The translations under genes and the position numbers were made by a program. The notes beneath the pieces were generated by a model. The model saw only the letters and a program-made list of their open reading frames with translations. It ran no database searches and was not told where the DNA came from. A DNA stretch of 64,000 nucleotides from Myotis daubentonii (Eukaryota; Chordata; Mammalia; Chiroptera; Vespertilionidae). Location of the stretch: contig NC_081846.1 of NCBI RefSeq assembly GCF_963259705.1, positions 58,516,205 through 58,580,204 of the forward strand, written 5' to 3'. Shown one piece after another: positions 1 through 12,110 of this stretch (position 1 is its first letter; the number at the start of each line of letters is the position of its first letter).

Positions 1-1009
1 AGTAAAAAGGATACTTAAAATTTTAGTGATCCTCATGTGCATATTTTGTAAAGAGTTATTTTTTAAAGTAAGATTCTTACCTTCTCTAGTCGCCCACAAA
101 TAGATCTTGTCTTTCCAACTTCATATGTCATGGCTTTGGCCAGAGAATTTTATATATAACTCCTTCTGCACAAATTTAAATATCAAAGGTATTACGCTGT
201 TGAGCTAGCTGGTAACATAATAATTTGACTTTATATTTTATTGCAAAAATTCCTTCATCTCAGCATGCTACTTTTATTGAGAGAAAAATATACTAAACAA
301 TGATTTTAAAAGTATAAAAAAGTTGCTAAATGAATATATCCATATCTTTTTCTGTTTTATTTAGTCTAAATTTGAACCCACATCTTTGCAATTGGAAAAA
401 ATCTCACAACTATATCTTAAATCCTATCCATTTGTGAGGATTAGCCTGTTCAACTAATTCAGTGAGGTAAGATTTTAGTAATTTCACCAGTCCATTATTT
501 AAGACTGTATCTGCAGGGAAATCTCACAGCAACTCATCAGCTTGTACACATTAGCAGTCAGCCCATGGCACCCAGACTCTCTAGGTAGGTGACAACTTTC
601 CTATGACTATGGAAGTACCTCTATTTTAGGTAGAAAGAGTCAGAGATCCTTTTTTTAATTTTAATTTTTGGTTCATATTTTTAAACAATTCATAATCTTA
701 ATATAATGTAAATAATTGACATAATTATCTGTCTATCATGGGAGCTATTGGCTTTGCTATTTCTCTCACTCTACCTAGCTCAGCAATTTCTGTTACCTTA
801 GGTCCTAAGGCTTAGGAAAAGGAGAATGCATGAGAGACAAAAATCAGGAAAAGGGAAGGTTGGAGAAAAGTAGCCTGCTCACTTTTTTGCTGCTTCCTAA
901 CATTCTCCAGATTCAGTTTTCAAATGATTGATGTAAATAAGTCTGTTTAAACATTGTCTACATTTTTTTCTCCTTTTGCTTGACTACAAAAGTTCTCAAT
1001 AATATGGTG
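1..1009. other. AT-rich sequence, no gene recognised
   Basis: No long ORF, RNA gene or clear transposon end is visible. The stretch is ordinary AT-rich mammalian intergenic or intronic DNA. Confidence 0.5.
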
Positions 1010-1398
1010 GCTTCTCCTCCTCATAACTCGTTCTTCTCTTCTCTTTTTAACCCCTAAAAATGTAGTTCCTGACCTTTTCTATTTTTAAATAAAGTTCTCC
1101 TATTCAGCAAGCTAGATGGTCTTGACTCAGTTTTCAATATTAGTTTTTCTTAAGCTTCTGACACTGTTGACAACCTGCTACTCAAATCTCTCTTGATAAG
1201 GCATTGATCTTGGCTTTTCTCCTACATTTTTGATCTCTCATTGTCCGTTTTCATCGTATTTGCTCTTTCTCCCACTCTTACTCCCACAAGTAAGCATCTC
1301 ACCATCTTTCCAATTATCTTTCTTTCCAATTCCTTCAGATCCTCCCTTGCTGAATACAATTACTCTCATGATTTTAGTCATTACCACCATATACTACA

Positions 1399-1774
1399 CT
1401 AGAGGCCCAGTGCATGGATTCATGTACATTGAAAGGAAATTAATTAGAAGGTGGCTGGCGTGGTGGGACTGGGTGAGGCAGGCTGGACACGCCCTGGAGC
1501 CAACCTCCCCCGGTTCCTCCTCACTGGCTGCACCTGGGGCGGTGCCAGGGCTTGAAGGGTGCCTGCAGAGTGAGCAGTGCCCTCTGGTAGGTGGGGTCCC
1601 TCAGCCTGGCTTGCAGGGATCAGGTAGAAACTGGCAGTCTGACATCCCCCAAGGGGTCCAGGAGTGTTAGAGGGCACTCTGCAAAGTTGCTGTTGCTTAG
1701 CAGCTCCTCCATTGAGCATCTTCCCCCTGGTGGTCAGTGTGTGTCATAGCTACTGGATGGTCGGCTATGCCTTT

Positions 1775-1785
<11 letters not shown>
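1399..1785 (-). mobile_element. HeliBat-type non-autonomous Helitron
   Basis: On the plus strand it begins with CTAGAGGCCCAGTGCATGG, the reverse complement of the HeliBat 3' end (hairpin around GTGCA/TGCAC, then CTAG). It runs through the family's GC-rich body and the CCCCCTGGTGGTCAGTG block near 1720-1738. The 5' end decays into a TA microsatellite, so the 5' TC terminus cannot be placed exactly. ORFs inside it are not genes. The element interrupts an L2. Confidence 0.85.

Positions 1786-1823
<38 letters not shown>
1779..1823. repeat. (TA)n microsatellite
   Basis: About 22 TA units directly abut the 5' end of the Helitron at 1399-1785. The tract probably grew from the TA-rich Helitron head. 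Confidence 0.95.
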
Positions 1824-1825
<2 letters not shown>

Positions 1826-2246
1826 CCAAAAATGTATACTTTTAGCCCCAACCGTTCTCTCTCCAGCTTTTGAATTTTCAACTACATGTTGAACATTTTG
1901 ACTTGATGTTAAGTGAAATCAAAAGTTTCAACACACCAACATATGAATTTATTTACTCTCCTATAGCTTTTCCTTGGGCTATCTCAACTTCTGTCAATTG
2001 CACCACCATCTCCCAAGGGACCTGGGTTCCACAGACCATGCATGGGCTTTTTGAGGTGTGTGACTTGCCTGAAATAAAGTGTAAAATATTGTATTTGTGT
2101 TAATTTTGTTACTTCTTCTGAGGAAAGATTTTAGAAATTTTATCAGATTTTTCAAAGAGGTTATATATTCCCCAAAATCTTAAGAACCACTTCTGCAATG
2201 CTGAATTTAACATCAATTTTGCTCCTATGTATCCTGAGTTTTAAGT

Positions 2247-2311
2247 AATATATATATATAGATATCTATATATCTATATCTATATATATATAGATATATA
2301 TATACATATAT
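2247..2311. repeat. AT-rich palindromic repeat
   Basis: A run of TATA and ATATCTATATAGATATA-like units is self-complementary over about 60 bp and could extrude as a cruciform. It is pure A/T with occasional G/C at the symmetric GATATC sites. Confidence 0.8.
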
Positions 2312-2505
2312 TAATAAGAAGTTCACAAATCCAAATTTTAGAGTGTTTTTGCAATCATTTTGGTTACATTGCTTAGTTATTACATACCAGAATAAATTCT
2401 CAGTGGTTTGTTTGGTTTTGCTTACTAATAGAGAATGAGCAGAATTTTCTCTGTGCAGAAAAATAGTCTAAATCTTAGATCATGACTTAATGTCCAAAAT
2501 TTAGA

Positions 2506-2510
<5 letters not shown>

Positions 2511-2563
<53 letters not shown>
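2511..2563. repeat. (CT)n microsatellite
   Basis: About 26 uninterrupted CT units, a pure polypyrimidine tract. Confidence 0.97.
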
Positions 2564-2566
<3 letters not shown>

Positions 2567-3727
2567 TAATTTTATCTCTATTGCTAAATATGTAATTTCA
2601 CTATCAAAACAATTGTATTGTTTCTGTGGGCAGACAGCCTAACTTTTTTCTCTATATCAAATCAAGAACTCATGTATAAAATTAAAGGTCAATTTGAAAT
2701 ATCTAGCTGTTTGGTATCAGGTGGATAAGAAGGGATTATACTCTTAACCAATTTAACTGTTACAATATCAAGGTAACTATTCTAAGAAAATATATTTGAG
2801 CCTATGTTTGAATGAATTAGATTGCTCTTTGTAGAAAATGACATCAGAAGTTAAATCTGTCCTCTACACACAGACAGATTAATCTCACAATTGTAAGCAT
2901 TTTTCTTTTTCTTTCCCGCGGTTTAATGGAATGTAGACATAACTTCATGATCAGAAAATTAACCACACTATTGAGATCCTCATGTTCCTTTTCATATGGA
3001 GTAATTCTGTTTTGTATTAACTCTCATATTGTTTATCACTGTATATAATAAAGCTTATAAATTAGACTTCATCACCTATTAACTAATGTATTTCTATATT
3101 ACAGTGCCAAGAACTGTGTTAGGTGTCAGAGAACAAAGGAGAACAAGATATAGTTCCTGCTCTTAAGGAGCACAGAGTCTAACAAATATGTATCCACCTT
3201 ACAATATATTATTGTATTCATACTAGTATTACTACTACTATCCTTCTTTTTAATGATTATTATACCTGGTTCCGGCAAAGGACATTTATAACACTTTTTT
3301 TTATAATGAAAGCACAGATTACTCAAAAGGAAAAATAGTGTTCTCTATTATAAGCAACTTTTTCTTTATAAATGTAGAGAAACATTAATTTTATCCTTGA
3401 ACTTCTACCCCCTTGTAATCAGGAACTAATTAATTAATTAGCTAATATTCCTAAAGTGCATTGAAGATGAGCAGTGTCATAGAAATGCTAAGTATTCTAA
3501 AGCCATGAGTTGTCTTATATATTAGATAGGATTTCTTAAAGTTTAGAAAGGACAATTTGAACAAATTACATCTTATCTAAATAAAAATGTTAGGCATCTA
3601 TTGAAAGCAGTGGGTAGGCAGAAGTAGGAAAAGTTGGAATGGAAAAGAGCAAATATAATCAAGAGAAGGAGAATGATCCTTTACATTTTTCTCCATTTGT
3701 CACTATCTCTATACATTAAGCAACAGT
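2564..3727. other. AT-rich sequence, no gene recognised
   Basis: Nothing coding is recognised. Around 3095-3185 there is a degraded stretch reading like an ancient mammalian interspersed repeat (GTGCCAAGAACTGTGTTAGG followed by an AAGGAGCACAGAGTCTAAC block), but the family cannot be fixed without alignment. Confidence 0.4.
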
Positions 3728-4370
3728 TATGACCGAACAACCTAAAGAATCAGAACGACCGGTCGCTATGACGTGCACTGACCACCAAGGGGAAGGCACT
3801 CAACTCAGGAGCTGCCCCCTGGTGGTCAGTGTGCTCCCACAGCCAACTTCCCACTGTCCCTCCCCATGGCCGGTCCCCCTCCCTACCCCCCACCCCCACC
3901 TCCCAGTTAAAGCTCCAGGCACTGGAGAATCTGGGCCAGGAAGCCTGTAGGAGGAGAGCGACCCCAATGCTGATCCAGACAAGTAGCATCTCGAAGCGGG
4001 CAGAATGGGCAAGGAAGCAGCCTAACTGCAAAGATATAAAGTAAGCAGCACCACCATCTGACCTCTGCCACTGCACCATGCCTCGCCCTTCTGCCCCTGT
4101 CAACCCGGCTGGTTTCCCTCCCGCCTCACCGCCTGGCTGGTTTCCCTCCCGCCTCCCACCTCCGCCGCCTTGGCTCCGTTCCTGTCTCCGCCGCCTCTAC
4201 TTTGGTCCCTTCTGCAGCTCTTCGCTTCCACGTTGTCTCCAGTCTTCACTCCCAGCCGGTATATGCAAATTAACTTCCATCTTGGTTGGGTTAATTTGCA
4301 TATAGTCGCTCTGATTGGCTGGTGGGCATGGTGAAGGTACGGTCAATTAGCATCTTTGTCTTTTATTAGT
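3728..4370. mobile_element. Mosaic Helitron with two head-type ends
   Basis: The left side (from about 3756) carries the HeliBat first-head sequence in plus orientation (GAACGACCGGTCGCTATGACG) and the inverted CACTGACCACC / GGTGGTCAGTG block. The right side (4255-4370) is the reverse complement of the second head type seen at 20081 and 34643 (TTGCATATAGTCGC, then CTTTTATTAG). No 3' hairpin with CTAG is visible at either side. The middle (about 3880-4250) is GC-rich and unlike the other Helitrons in this window, ending in a CCGCCGCC-rich tract that resembles a CpG-rich promoter. It could be captured host DNA; I do not recognise the source. Confidence 0.65.
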
Positions 4371-4678
4371 GTAGGTGTGAGGGTTTTTTACCTCCTGCTT
4401 TCTCAACCAGCTATAAAACTGGGATAATTTATTAGCCCTGTACTGAGTTTTGTGATTTTTTAAACGTGAGTCATATGGGACATTCAGTTTTCCTAGGAGT
4501 TATATTTGTTTCAATTTGGTAAAGGTGGTTATTTTGGAATCTTTCCATACTTCTCTTCCTTTTACAGCCAGTGAGACAGACATTCCAGAACATGAGAAAC
4601 AGAGGTCAATCAAAGAGCATTATACTGTTTCCCTCCTCAGGTATTCGTTTTGGTGTTTTCAAATCACTGCTGGTGTTT

Positions 4679-4699
4679 TGTGTGTGTGTGTGTGTGTGT
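4679..4699. repeat. (TG)n microsatellite
   Basis: About ten TG units followed by a T run. Confidence 0.9.
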
Positions 4700-4905
4700 T
4701 TTTTTGGTTATTGTTTTTCTTTGGGGAAGGGCATTGTCCATCAGTTTTGAATGTCTGAGGAATAGGCCCAACACATAGAGCTCACTCAGCTGAATGGGTT
4801 TGGCTTCAACTGGGGGCTTTGTTAAGTGAGTACTCAAAAGCAGAAGATGTTATGTACCCTTTACCACCTCAAGGGGCATAAATGATGCTACCTAAGAGTC
4901 TATAA

Positions 4906-5120
4906 CAGCCGTGGGCAAACTACGGCCCGCAGGCCGGATCCGGCCCATTTGAAATGAGTAAAACTAAAAAGAAAAAAAGACCGTACCCTTTTATGTAATG
5001 ATGTTTACTTTGAATTTATATTAGTTCACACAAACACTCCATCCATGCTTTTGTTCCGGCCCTCCGGTCCAGTTTAAGAACCCATTGTGGCCCTCGAGTC
5101 AAAAAGTTTGCCCACTCCTG
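4906..5120. mobile_element. Non-autonomous hAT transposon (MITE), 215 bp
   Basis: Terminal inverted repeats read CAGCCGTGGGCAAACT at the left and AGTTTGCCCACTCCTG at the right. The perfect 8-bp target duplication GTCTATAA lies at 4898-4905 and 5121-5128. Eight-base duplications and CAG...CTG ends are diagnostic of hAT. It has no transposase ORF, so it was mobilised in trans. Confidence 0.95.
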
Positions 5121-5519
5121 GTCTATAATCATACCTTTCTCCACCTCACTCGAGATAGATTAAATGCTGTAATTCAATCTTTCTCGTCTCATCTGAGACA
5201 CTTAGGGTTTCTTTATAATCTGTCACATGAATAGGGAACAGTGACTAGGCATAATTTATTGACACATAAAAAAGACCTATTTACAGAATTTTTGTAAAGA
5301 TAAATTCTTTGCTGGGAAGCACTCCCAGATTTTGATGTAACTTGGCTTAATTGTTAAAAAAAATGTCTATTGCCATTAATACTAAATAACTGGCAGAAAA
5401 TCCCATAAAATATGACAAGGGCTCTTTCAGGACAGTTGTTTAGAGGACAAATCTAAATAGTTGAGAATGGTATTGGTGGTGAAGGTGGTGGTGGTGGTAG
5501 CAGAAAATGATAGCATTTT

Positions 5520-5739
5520 AAAAAATATATTTTTATTGATTTCAGAGAGGAAGGGGGAGAGAGAAAGAAAGAGAAACATCAATGATAAGAGAGAATCATT
5601 GAGTGGCTACCTCCTGCATGCCCCCTACTGGGAATCAAGCCCACAACTGGGGCATGTGCCCTGACTGGGAATCTGGAATCAAACCGTGACCTCCTGGTTC
5701 ATAGGTCAACACTCAACCACTGAGCAACACCAGCTGGGC
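5520..5739 (-). mobile_element. VES SINE (tRNA-derived)
   Basis: The plus strand starts with the A/T-rich tail side (TTTTTATTGATTTCAGAGAGG) and ends with the tRNA-like head read backwards (CTCAACCACTGAGCAACACC). The internal block CTCCTGCATGCCCCC is shared with the other VES copies in this window. A short GCAGAAAA duplication flanks it (about 5498 and 5737). The copy is clearly diverged from a tRNA. Confidence 0.9.
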
Positions 5740-6393
5740 AGAAAACTATTGCTCTTTGCTCCTCTTGCAGCTTTCAACTGTGCTTATCAAGAGTTCAAAA
5801 AAGTAAAAATACATATCTGATTTCAGGGTCTCTGGACTTTCATTACAGGGCTTGGGCTATTTTTTTGCAAGGTATTAGATATCAGTTACAGCATGATTTA
5901 AAGTATGGAGACTAGAACTAGAGCATAAACCAAGTGGGGAGCCCAATCCCAAAGCACTGAGGATCAAAAGTGAGAAAATTGAAGTTTGAATGTCTCTAAC
6001 CTAAATAATAGGAACCAAGTAGAAAGAGAGAAAATAAGCTGAGTGAAAGCTTGGTTTGGAGCTAAACAGGAAGATTTCTGTGAAGAAGGCAAGTTTCTTT
6101 GGTCCCATTTCTGATGTTTAGGCATATCAGGCTGGCTTAAAAGTTCAAGTCTGATGCAGTCTTCCCTTTTAGCTGTCCTTTCTCATCTTACAATGCAGTG
6201 GCCTATTGATTCAAAACTTTCTAGAGTTTCAAGCCCTAGTAGGCATATTTTTTGGTTTTTGGTTTTTTCTGGGAACACTTAGACTTTTTCTGACACTTGT
6301 ATCTTTATCAAAAACTTGAAATTTAACTCTTTGCATAATAGCAACTAGCTTATCAGATCAACTCATCTATACTAGTGTGTTCATATAAGTTTA
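5740..6393. other. No gene recognised
   Basis: AT-rich sequence without a convincing ORF, RNA gene or transposon terminus. Confidence 0.4.
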
Positions 6394-6645
6394 CTAGAGG
6401 CCCAGTTCACGAAATCTGTGCACAGGTAGGGTCCCTAGGCCTAGCCGGCAACCAGAGCCGATCTGTGGCAGCGGGGTGATCAATGGGGGGCACCCATCTT
6501 GGCTGGCCTGGGGCCTGTGGGCTGGGGGAAGCCCCTGTGTTGAGCATACGCCCCCTGGTGGTCAGTGCATGTCATAGTGATCGGTCATTCCACCAGTCCT
6601 TCTGCTGTTGAGTTGATTTGCATAGTAGGCTTTTATTACATAGGA
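6394..6645 (-). mobile_element. HeliBat-type Helitron, 252 bp
   Basis: The plus strand begins with CTAGAGGCCCAGTTCACG (3' end of the element) and includes the short hairpin TTCACGAAATCTGTGCAC. It ends with TTTTATTACATAGGA, the complement of the TCCTATATAATAAAA head. The body contains ACGCCCCCTGGTGGTCAG, which includes an exact CTCF-core-like motif on the minus strand. It is a short, complete, internally deleted family member with no coding capacity. Confidence 0.92.
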
Positions 6646-6844
6646 TATGATACTGTATTGCTCTTGTAAAGGAAGAGGAACTTTTAAAAGGCAAAGCCTT
6701 AACCCCCAAAATGGTTAGGACCAAATTTTTGTATAGGTGAGTACTGTTGAAGCTCTTATAATCATGAAAAAGATGAAATCACTCTCTTACTAAGATATGC
6801 CAGATAGGAAACTATACATCTACACGGTAGCTGTGAGGAAAATT

Positions 6845-7020
6845 GAACACTAGTGTCAGTTTGCCTTGGTTCAAATCCATGCTCTGCCACTTACTAGCAG
6901 TAATGCAATAATGAATATGATCTCGTAATGGTTAACTTCTTTGGTTGTAGTGAGGATAAAATGAGTCAAATGTTTTAATTACCTGGAATAGACTCTATGC
7001 AAGAGTTCATGATTATTATT
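6845..7020 (+). repeat. MIR SINE remnant
   Basis: TGGTTCAAATCCATGCTCTGCCACTTACTAGCAG matches the well-known MIR core in parts (GCTCTGCCACTTACTAGC), followed by a degraded GGTTGTAGTGAGGATAAAATG region typical of its 3' half. Confidence 0.8.
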
Positions 7021-7025
7021 ATTCA

Positions 7026-7230
7026 GGATAGAGTATATGATATACTGGTTAAGAATTCTGGCTTAGGCATTGAGCAAAGCTGTCTTAAAATTCAAATTTT
7101 TCTATGTACAAGAAATTAGAGAGACATTCCAATCTTTCCATGTCTCAGTTTCCTCATCTACAAAGTGGCTTAGAACAATGAAATCAAATTATACATGTAA
7201 ATGACTTCACACATGGAAAATGCTAGCAAT
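7026..7230 (+). repeat. MIR SINE remnant, second copy
   Basis: GTTAAGAATTCTGGCTTAGG followed about 90 bases later by TCAGTTTCCTCATCTACAAA, the conserved MIR order. It lies immediately downstream of the previous MIR. Confidence 0.75.
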
Positions 7231-9160
7231 TGTTTTTCCCATTTTTCATTTTGCTTAACTTTTTCCACAGGGTTCTATTATGTCCCATTCTAATGATAAT
7301 TTGAGTGGAAGATGTTTTCATATCCATGCAATAAATATCTAGATCGAAGAGAACATTTTGAGTAATAGAGTAACACCAAATTTTATTATGTGTTGAATGT
7401 TTTCTCTACTCTCCCTCTAAAGAGTTTACAGAGTTAAAAAGAAATTAATAAAGAATGCTATTGCCTTCTAGATGTAGATTAGTGTTGGTAGTAAAGTAGG
7501 GTGTCTCAGGTAAAGATTTATTTCCATTTATAGCGATGGCATATTTCTGGAGAGTTTAGGTGCCAGAGCCTGGTAGCTTGTTTTTCAACAGCTCTCAGTA
7601 AATGTGATCACACTCAATCTTCTTATTGAAGTTCTCTATGCAAATGCAGGAGGCTCTTGCCTTGAGAAAAATCTTTAAAAGTTGCACAGCTCCCCAGAAG
7701 CAGAGGTTGGGAGGGAGGCATGCTTTGTGTCATACACATTAATTCAGTTGGCACATTACAATGTTAAACTAAATGACATTATTACAAAGCTGTGCTAAGA
7801 AGTGTTGACAGGTCCATATGGTAATTTTACAATGTATAATGAACACACAGACTCCTTTCTTGCAGAAATTTATAGTTCAAATCTATACCCAGGATATCCA
7901 GTTTTATTTCCAGAAACTTAAATTGACTTATTACGATGTAGTGAATGTATAAATTAGTTCCAGTAGTTAAACTGAAACATTTCCCTACAGACTCAATTAG
8001 ATTCATTAATCTGCTGTGTAGACCTGTAAACGGCCCATTGTTCTTTTCCCCCCAAAATGTCAAAAACTATTTCTCTAACTATAAAATATTTCCTACAAAA
8101 ACTGTTTTAAATGGTCAGAATTATTGTATATTAGAAACCCAGGACTACAAATTATCTTATTGCGCTGGTACTTTTTTTATAAAGAAAAATAGGACCCAGC
8201 CCTTGCCAAGTAATTTCATGGGTTTTGTAAGTGGATTCGCTGCTTTATCACAGCGAAAATGCACTGAAATTAAGAAAAGATCATCTGTTCCCTAGTCCTA
8301 CTGGATAAAGCAGTTGGCATGGGGCATGTTGTGTATGTTCCTAACCCCACAGCTTTTCCAGTTTAAAGTTTTTGTTTATGTGCCTCCCACAGCCTGAAGT
8401 ATGGCACCTTATCAGCCCATTGTGATGCTCCATGGTGGCTAAGTAAAATAATACAACCTGTTAATGAATTCCACTTCAAACAATGAACACCTGTGTCTTA
8501 CCTTTTGCAAAATACCACCCTCCATGTGGGACCTAGTGGGGGCACTGCACAGCAGAGCTTTGAACACATGCCAAAAAAATTTAACTACTGTTGTAGAATT
8601 TAACAACAACAACAACAGCAGCAACAACAACAAAACCCACCTTGTTTTATTGATTGATGAAGGTGGCTGCTTTTACTTACTGCATGCTATTTTTTTCAGC
8701 TGTGATTTATTAAACATTATTATTTTTGTTAGAAAAGCCTATACAGCTGCTTCCTTTGACTTTTTTTAATGGCTCAGCTTTAACAATATTACACAGTTGT
8801 GTTTAATAGTAACTTTGATTATGTTTTTAGTCCAAAATAGACATAGACGATTCCATTTTGAAGATGAGTAGGGGCTGCTTAGACTATTCTCAGACAGACT
8901 GATGTTATTGGCAGTTGAGATATTTAAGACTCATTTGACTGTATTTAACAAAAAAAACCAATTACAACTTTCTTCATGGGGGGAAAATTAGTCATTTTTA
9001 AGGGTATAAGAGCATCTCACAAGACAAAGGATGAAAAACAAATGATCCTTATGAATGATTTGGAACCAAGAATTCAAATATTATCTCTCTATATCTCTCT
9101 CCTTTTTATAGCTATTTTATACTTACTCTTATTGCTTCAATTCTACTTTAGCTTTCTTTA
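7231..9160. other. Old unique-looking sequence with an (AAC)n tract
   Basis: No recognised gene. An (AAC)n repeat with two AGC interruptions lies at about 8601-8633. The open frames at 7945-8295 (plus, 116 codons) and 8464-8769 (plus) resemble no family I know, and their composition is that of AT-rich noncoding DNA. The interval 7600-7800 is free of visible repeats. Confidence 0.4.
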
Positions 9161-9168
9161 CTCTGGTC

Positions 9169-9376
9169 CAGGGGTCCTCAAACTTTTTAAACAGGGGGCC
9201 AGTTCACTGTCCCTCAGACCGTTGGAGGACCGGACTATAGTTTTAGAAAAAAAAAACTAGGAACAAATTCCTATGCACACTGCACATATCTTATTTTGAA
9301 GTAAAAAAACAAAACGGGAACAAATACAATATTTGTATTTGCATGTGGCCCGCGGGCCGTAGTTTGAGGACCCCTG
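9169..9376. mobile_element. Non-autonomous hAT transposon, 208 bp
   Basis: Ends CAGGGGTCCTCAAACT and AGTTTGAGGACCCCTG are perfect inverted repeats. The 8-bp target duplication CTCTGGTC flanks it at 9161-9168 and 9377-9384. It has no transposase. The intact ends and duplication suggest it is younger than the surrounding DNA. Confidence 0.96.
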
Positions 9377-9590
9377 CTCTGGTCCATAGTGTGGAAAAAT
9401 CTGGCAAAAAGAAACTTCTTAAATTTTACATTATAGACAGAAAGGTCTCCCATCTCAATTCCTATTTTAGAAAAAGAAATTCTGATTGTTCTAGATTGCT
9501 TTATCCTACTCCTGGGACAATCAAAATTAACTCTGGATCAGGGGAGGTAGTGGGAGGGAAAAGCAAGTGCTTTCAATTGGACAAAAAGTA

Positions 9591-9865
9591 TCTACAATAA
9601 TAAAAAAGTAATATGTTAATTAGACCAGACATCTTCAGGACGTCATTCCAGATGTCCGTTCTGACAAAGCTGAGGCCGGAGGGAAGCAAGCCCGGGTCCC
9701 AAGTGCCTGCCTGTGGCCAAAGGAGGGAAGTAGCCCCAGTCCTGTGTGCCTACTGGCGGCCAGAGGAGGGAAGCCCAGGTCCCAGGTGCTGGAGGGAAGT
9801 CGGTACTGGCAGCTGGGGGAAGGAAGGCCTACTCTTGCACAAATTTTCGTGCATCGGGCTTCTAG
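9591..9865 (+). mobile_element. HeliBat-type Helitron, 275 bp
   Basis: The 5' end is TCTACAATAATAAAAAAG, a decayed form of the family head. The 3' end has the TGCACAAATTTTCGTGCA hairpin, then CGGGCTTCTAG, followed by T. The body contains about three imperfect copies of a CCCGGGTCCCAAGTGCC-like segment with GGAGGGAAG. Open frames across it are not genes. Confidence 0.9.
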
Positions 9866-11892
9866 TATATAAATAAGTTACTCTAACTGGCTGATTGGAC
9901 AGAAAGTATGAGGGCAGTTCCCAGGGAATGGTGGTAGTGATAAATGGAGATCAATATTGGGTTGAATACACACATGTAATAAATACCCATCTCGCTTCTT
10001 TTCAAATGCCTATTCTTACAGATAATTACTTGTCTTCTTGTTATCTTTAGTCCAAGATTATGTAGAAAATTAGAGCAGTAGGTGCCCCAAAAGTAGAGAT
10101 ATTGGAATTTTCTTCTAGGATGATATTTCCAGCGAGAAATAGAATGTGTTGAAATAATCAGCTTCCTGTTCACAGTCCCATATTCATCTGCTCACAGGAC
10201 ATGCACAGTTTTCCTGCCAATGTATAGCATAACATTTTCTCCCCCCACCCTTGTCATTTCATTAATATGGAGGTGGGGAAGGGGTGTGCCAGATTCTTTT
10301 TACAACATATTTTCCCCTAATTTTTCAACTCATCACCTCCCTTCTTGGAACTCTAGCTTTTCATGACAAATTGAAGAGTTCTTGCTTCTACAAATCTGCC
10401 CAATGCTAATATCTGGACCTGCTCCTCTGGGTTGTGGCAAAGCGGCTACACGTGCACAACCAGGGTGAGTCTCTCACATCCAGAAGGGACAGGAGGCCTG
10501 ACATCAGCAAAATCAGCTCAAGCACCTCCCTGCCCTTTTGATTTGATAAATGTTTCTGTTCAGGCAGCCTGCCCATGGCTCAGCATTTCAATTCAAACAT
10601 TTACTGAAAAACTTCTACGTGCCAGGTGTTGTGTTATGTACTTCTAGAGATGCAAAATAAGTAATCTATTGTTTCTGCCCTCAAAGGGACTGCCACCTCA
10701 ATGGGGTGACAAGATAGCCCTAACAAAAATTATGATATACTGGACAATGTGAATATAGTTAATAAAACTATGAGTGGGGGGAATCAGAAAATGAGTTAAT
10801 AGGATGATTAGAAATTTTATAAAAGGAGATGTGAGGTCTATAGGTCCACTGGCATTCTCCTGTGTCAAAGGGAATAGTATTAAATAAGTTCAGAGTCACA
10901 CAGGAAAGTCCAGGAGGTGATTGCACTGAAGAAAATTTGACTGAGCTCCTCTCTGCTGTCACTAGGAGAAATGAGGAAAGATGTGAGAATGAAGAAAAGA
11001 GGGGTCAATAAACAGGAGGCCAAGTGTAGACTCTCTCTCGTTTTACATGTAAATTTAAGTAATATTTCTAGAGGGTCTACCATTGGCTGGGAACTATGAC
11101 ATAATATTTGTCCTGTCTATTTTATAGATAGCTAAGTTGTTTCAGAAGGTAGAAGGTTTGCTTAAAACACAGAACTAGTAGGTAATACAGCTGTGAGTTA
11201 TGTTCAATTGGGCATAAAAGATGGGAACATTCATCAGGAGAACTAGAGGAGGAGGTGGGCAAGAGCTCATGAACTTTCTTTCTTGTCAGCTGCCTTGATT
11301 TTTCTATTCTCTCCTCTATACCCTTGCCCATCTAGCAGCTCTAGGAAGCAGGTTATAATTAAAGATTCTTCAGTAACAGAATTTTGTTGATGTCTCCTAT
11401 AGATTCACCATTATTTTTTTCCTAAGTTACTCTTTATTTCTGTGCCTCTCTGGATATCTTTTAGGTTCTATTTCTATAACCAGATAATGGCCTCCTGCTC
11501 AGGCCACTAACTGACAGTATCTCTCTATATGTCTCCATTCAAACTCTAAGAGAGACTGCATGATTGGCTCAAGTCATCATCACCATCCCTATGGAATGAA
11601 GTTTTAGGCTAGATTTCTTCTAGCTATACACTAGCCTTTATGTAGGATATCATGAATCAAATACCCACTACAATCTAAAAAGTTGTGGCTAAAATGATTA
11701 GGTCATGTGACTTGACCTTCCATACAGAAGGAATCACTAAGAGACTCAATATGGACAAACAAGAAGAGAAGACTAAGAGATATCATAGTTCTAGACACTG
11801 AAATCAATGCAGCATTGAGAAGACATCCCTTAAGCTATTTTTAAATACATTTCTTTTTGTCTTCCATCACAGTAACTGGTCTACGGTGGTGT
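9866..11892. other. No gene recognised; degraded old repeats likely
   Basis: 10590-10710 and 11045-11200 carry degraded strings of the kind found in ancient mammalian SINE/LINE copies (for example CTTCTACGTGCCAGGTGTTG, with a CCTCAAAGGGACTGCCACC block downstream). No ORF or terminus can be defended. Confidence 0.35.
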
Positions 11893-12110
11893 TTGCTTAT
11901 AGCAAAAAGATTAAGAACAGACTTTGGAATCAGACAACCATAGGCACAATTCCAAGCTTGGCTGTTTATTATTTGTATGACCTTAGTAAGTTATTCAGAT
12001 TTCCTATGCTCTTTTTCCTCATCTGTAGGATTGCTGTAAATATTTAATAATGTTTCTATAGGGTCAAATAAAATAATATCTGTAAACTACACACAGTGAG
12101 CACATAACAA
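11893..12110 (+). repeat. MIR SINE remnant
   Basis: The order AGACTTTGGAATCAGACAACC, TGTATGACCTTAGTAAGTTA, TTTCCTCATCTGTAGGATTG is the characteristic MIR layout; the copy is well preserved over about 200 bp. Confidence 0.9.

Larger units (their letters stand above)
1010..2080 (+). repeat. Old L2-like LINE fragment, split by a Helitron
   Basis: The text around 1130-1390 (pyrimidine-rich, with phrases typical of L2 3' ORF sequence such as a CTGACACTGTTGACAACC block) resumes around 1850-2080 in the same orientation with another L2-like segment. The Helitron at 1399-1785 and its TA tract interrupt it. Assigned by recognition of the family pattern, not by alignment; the boundaries are approximate. 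Confidence 0.5.

Noticed and set aside
7945..8295. 116-codon plus-strand ORF as a gene
   Set aside because: No similarity to a known family, no upstream promoter or splice signals, and AT-rich composition; likely chance.
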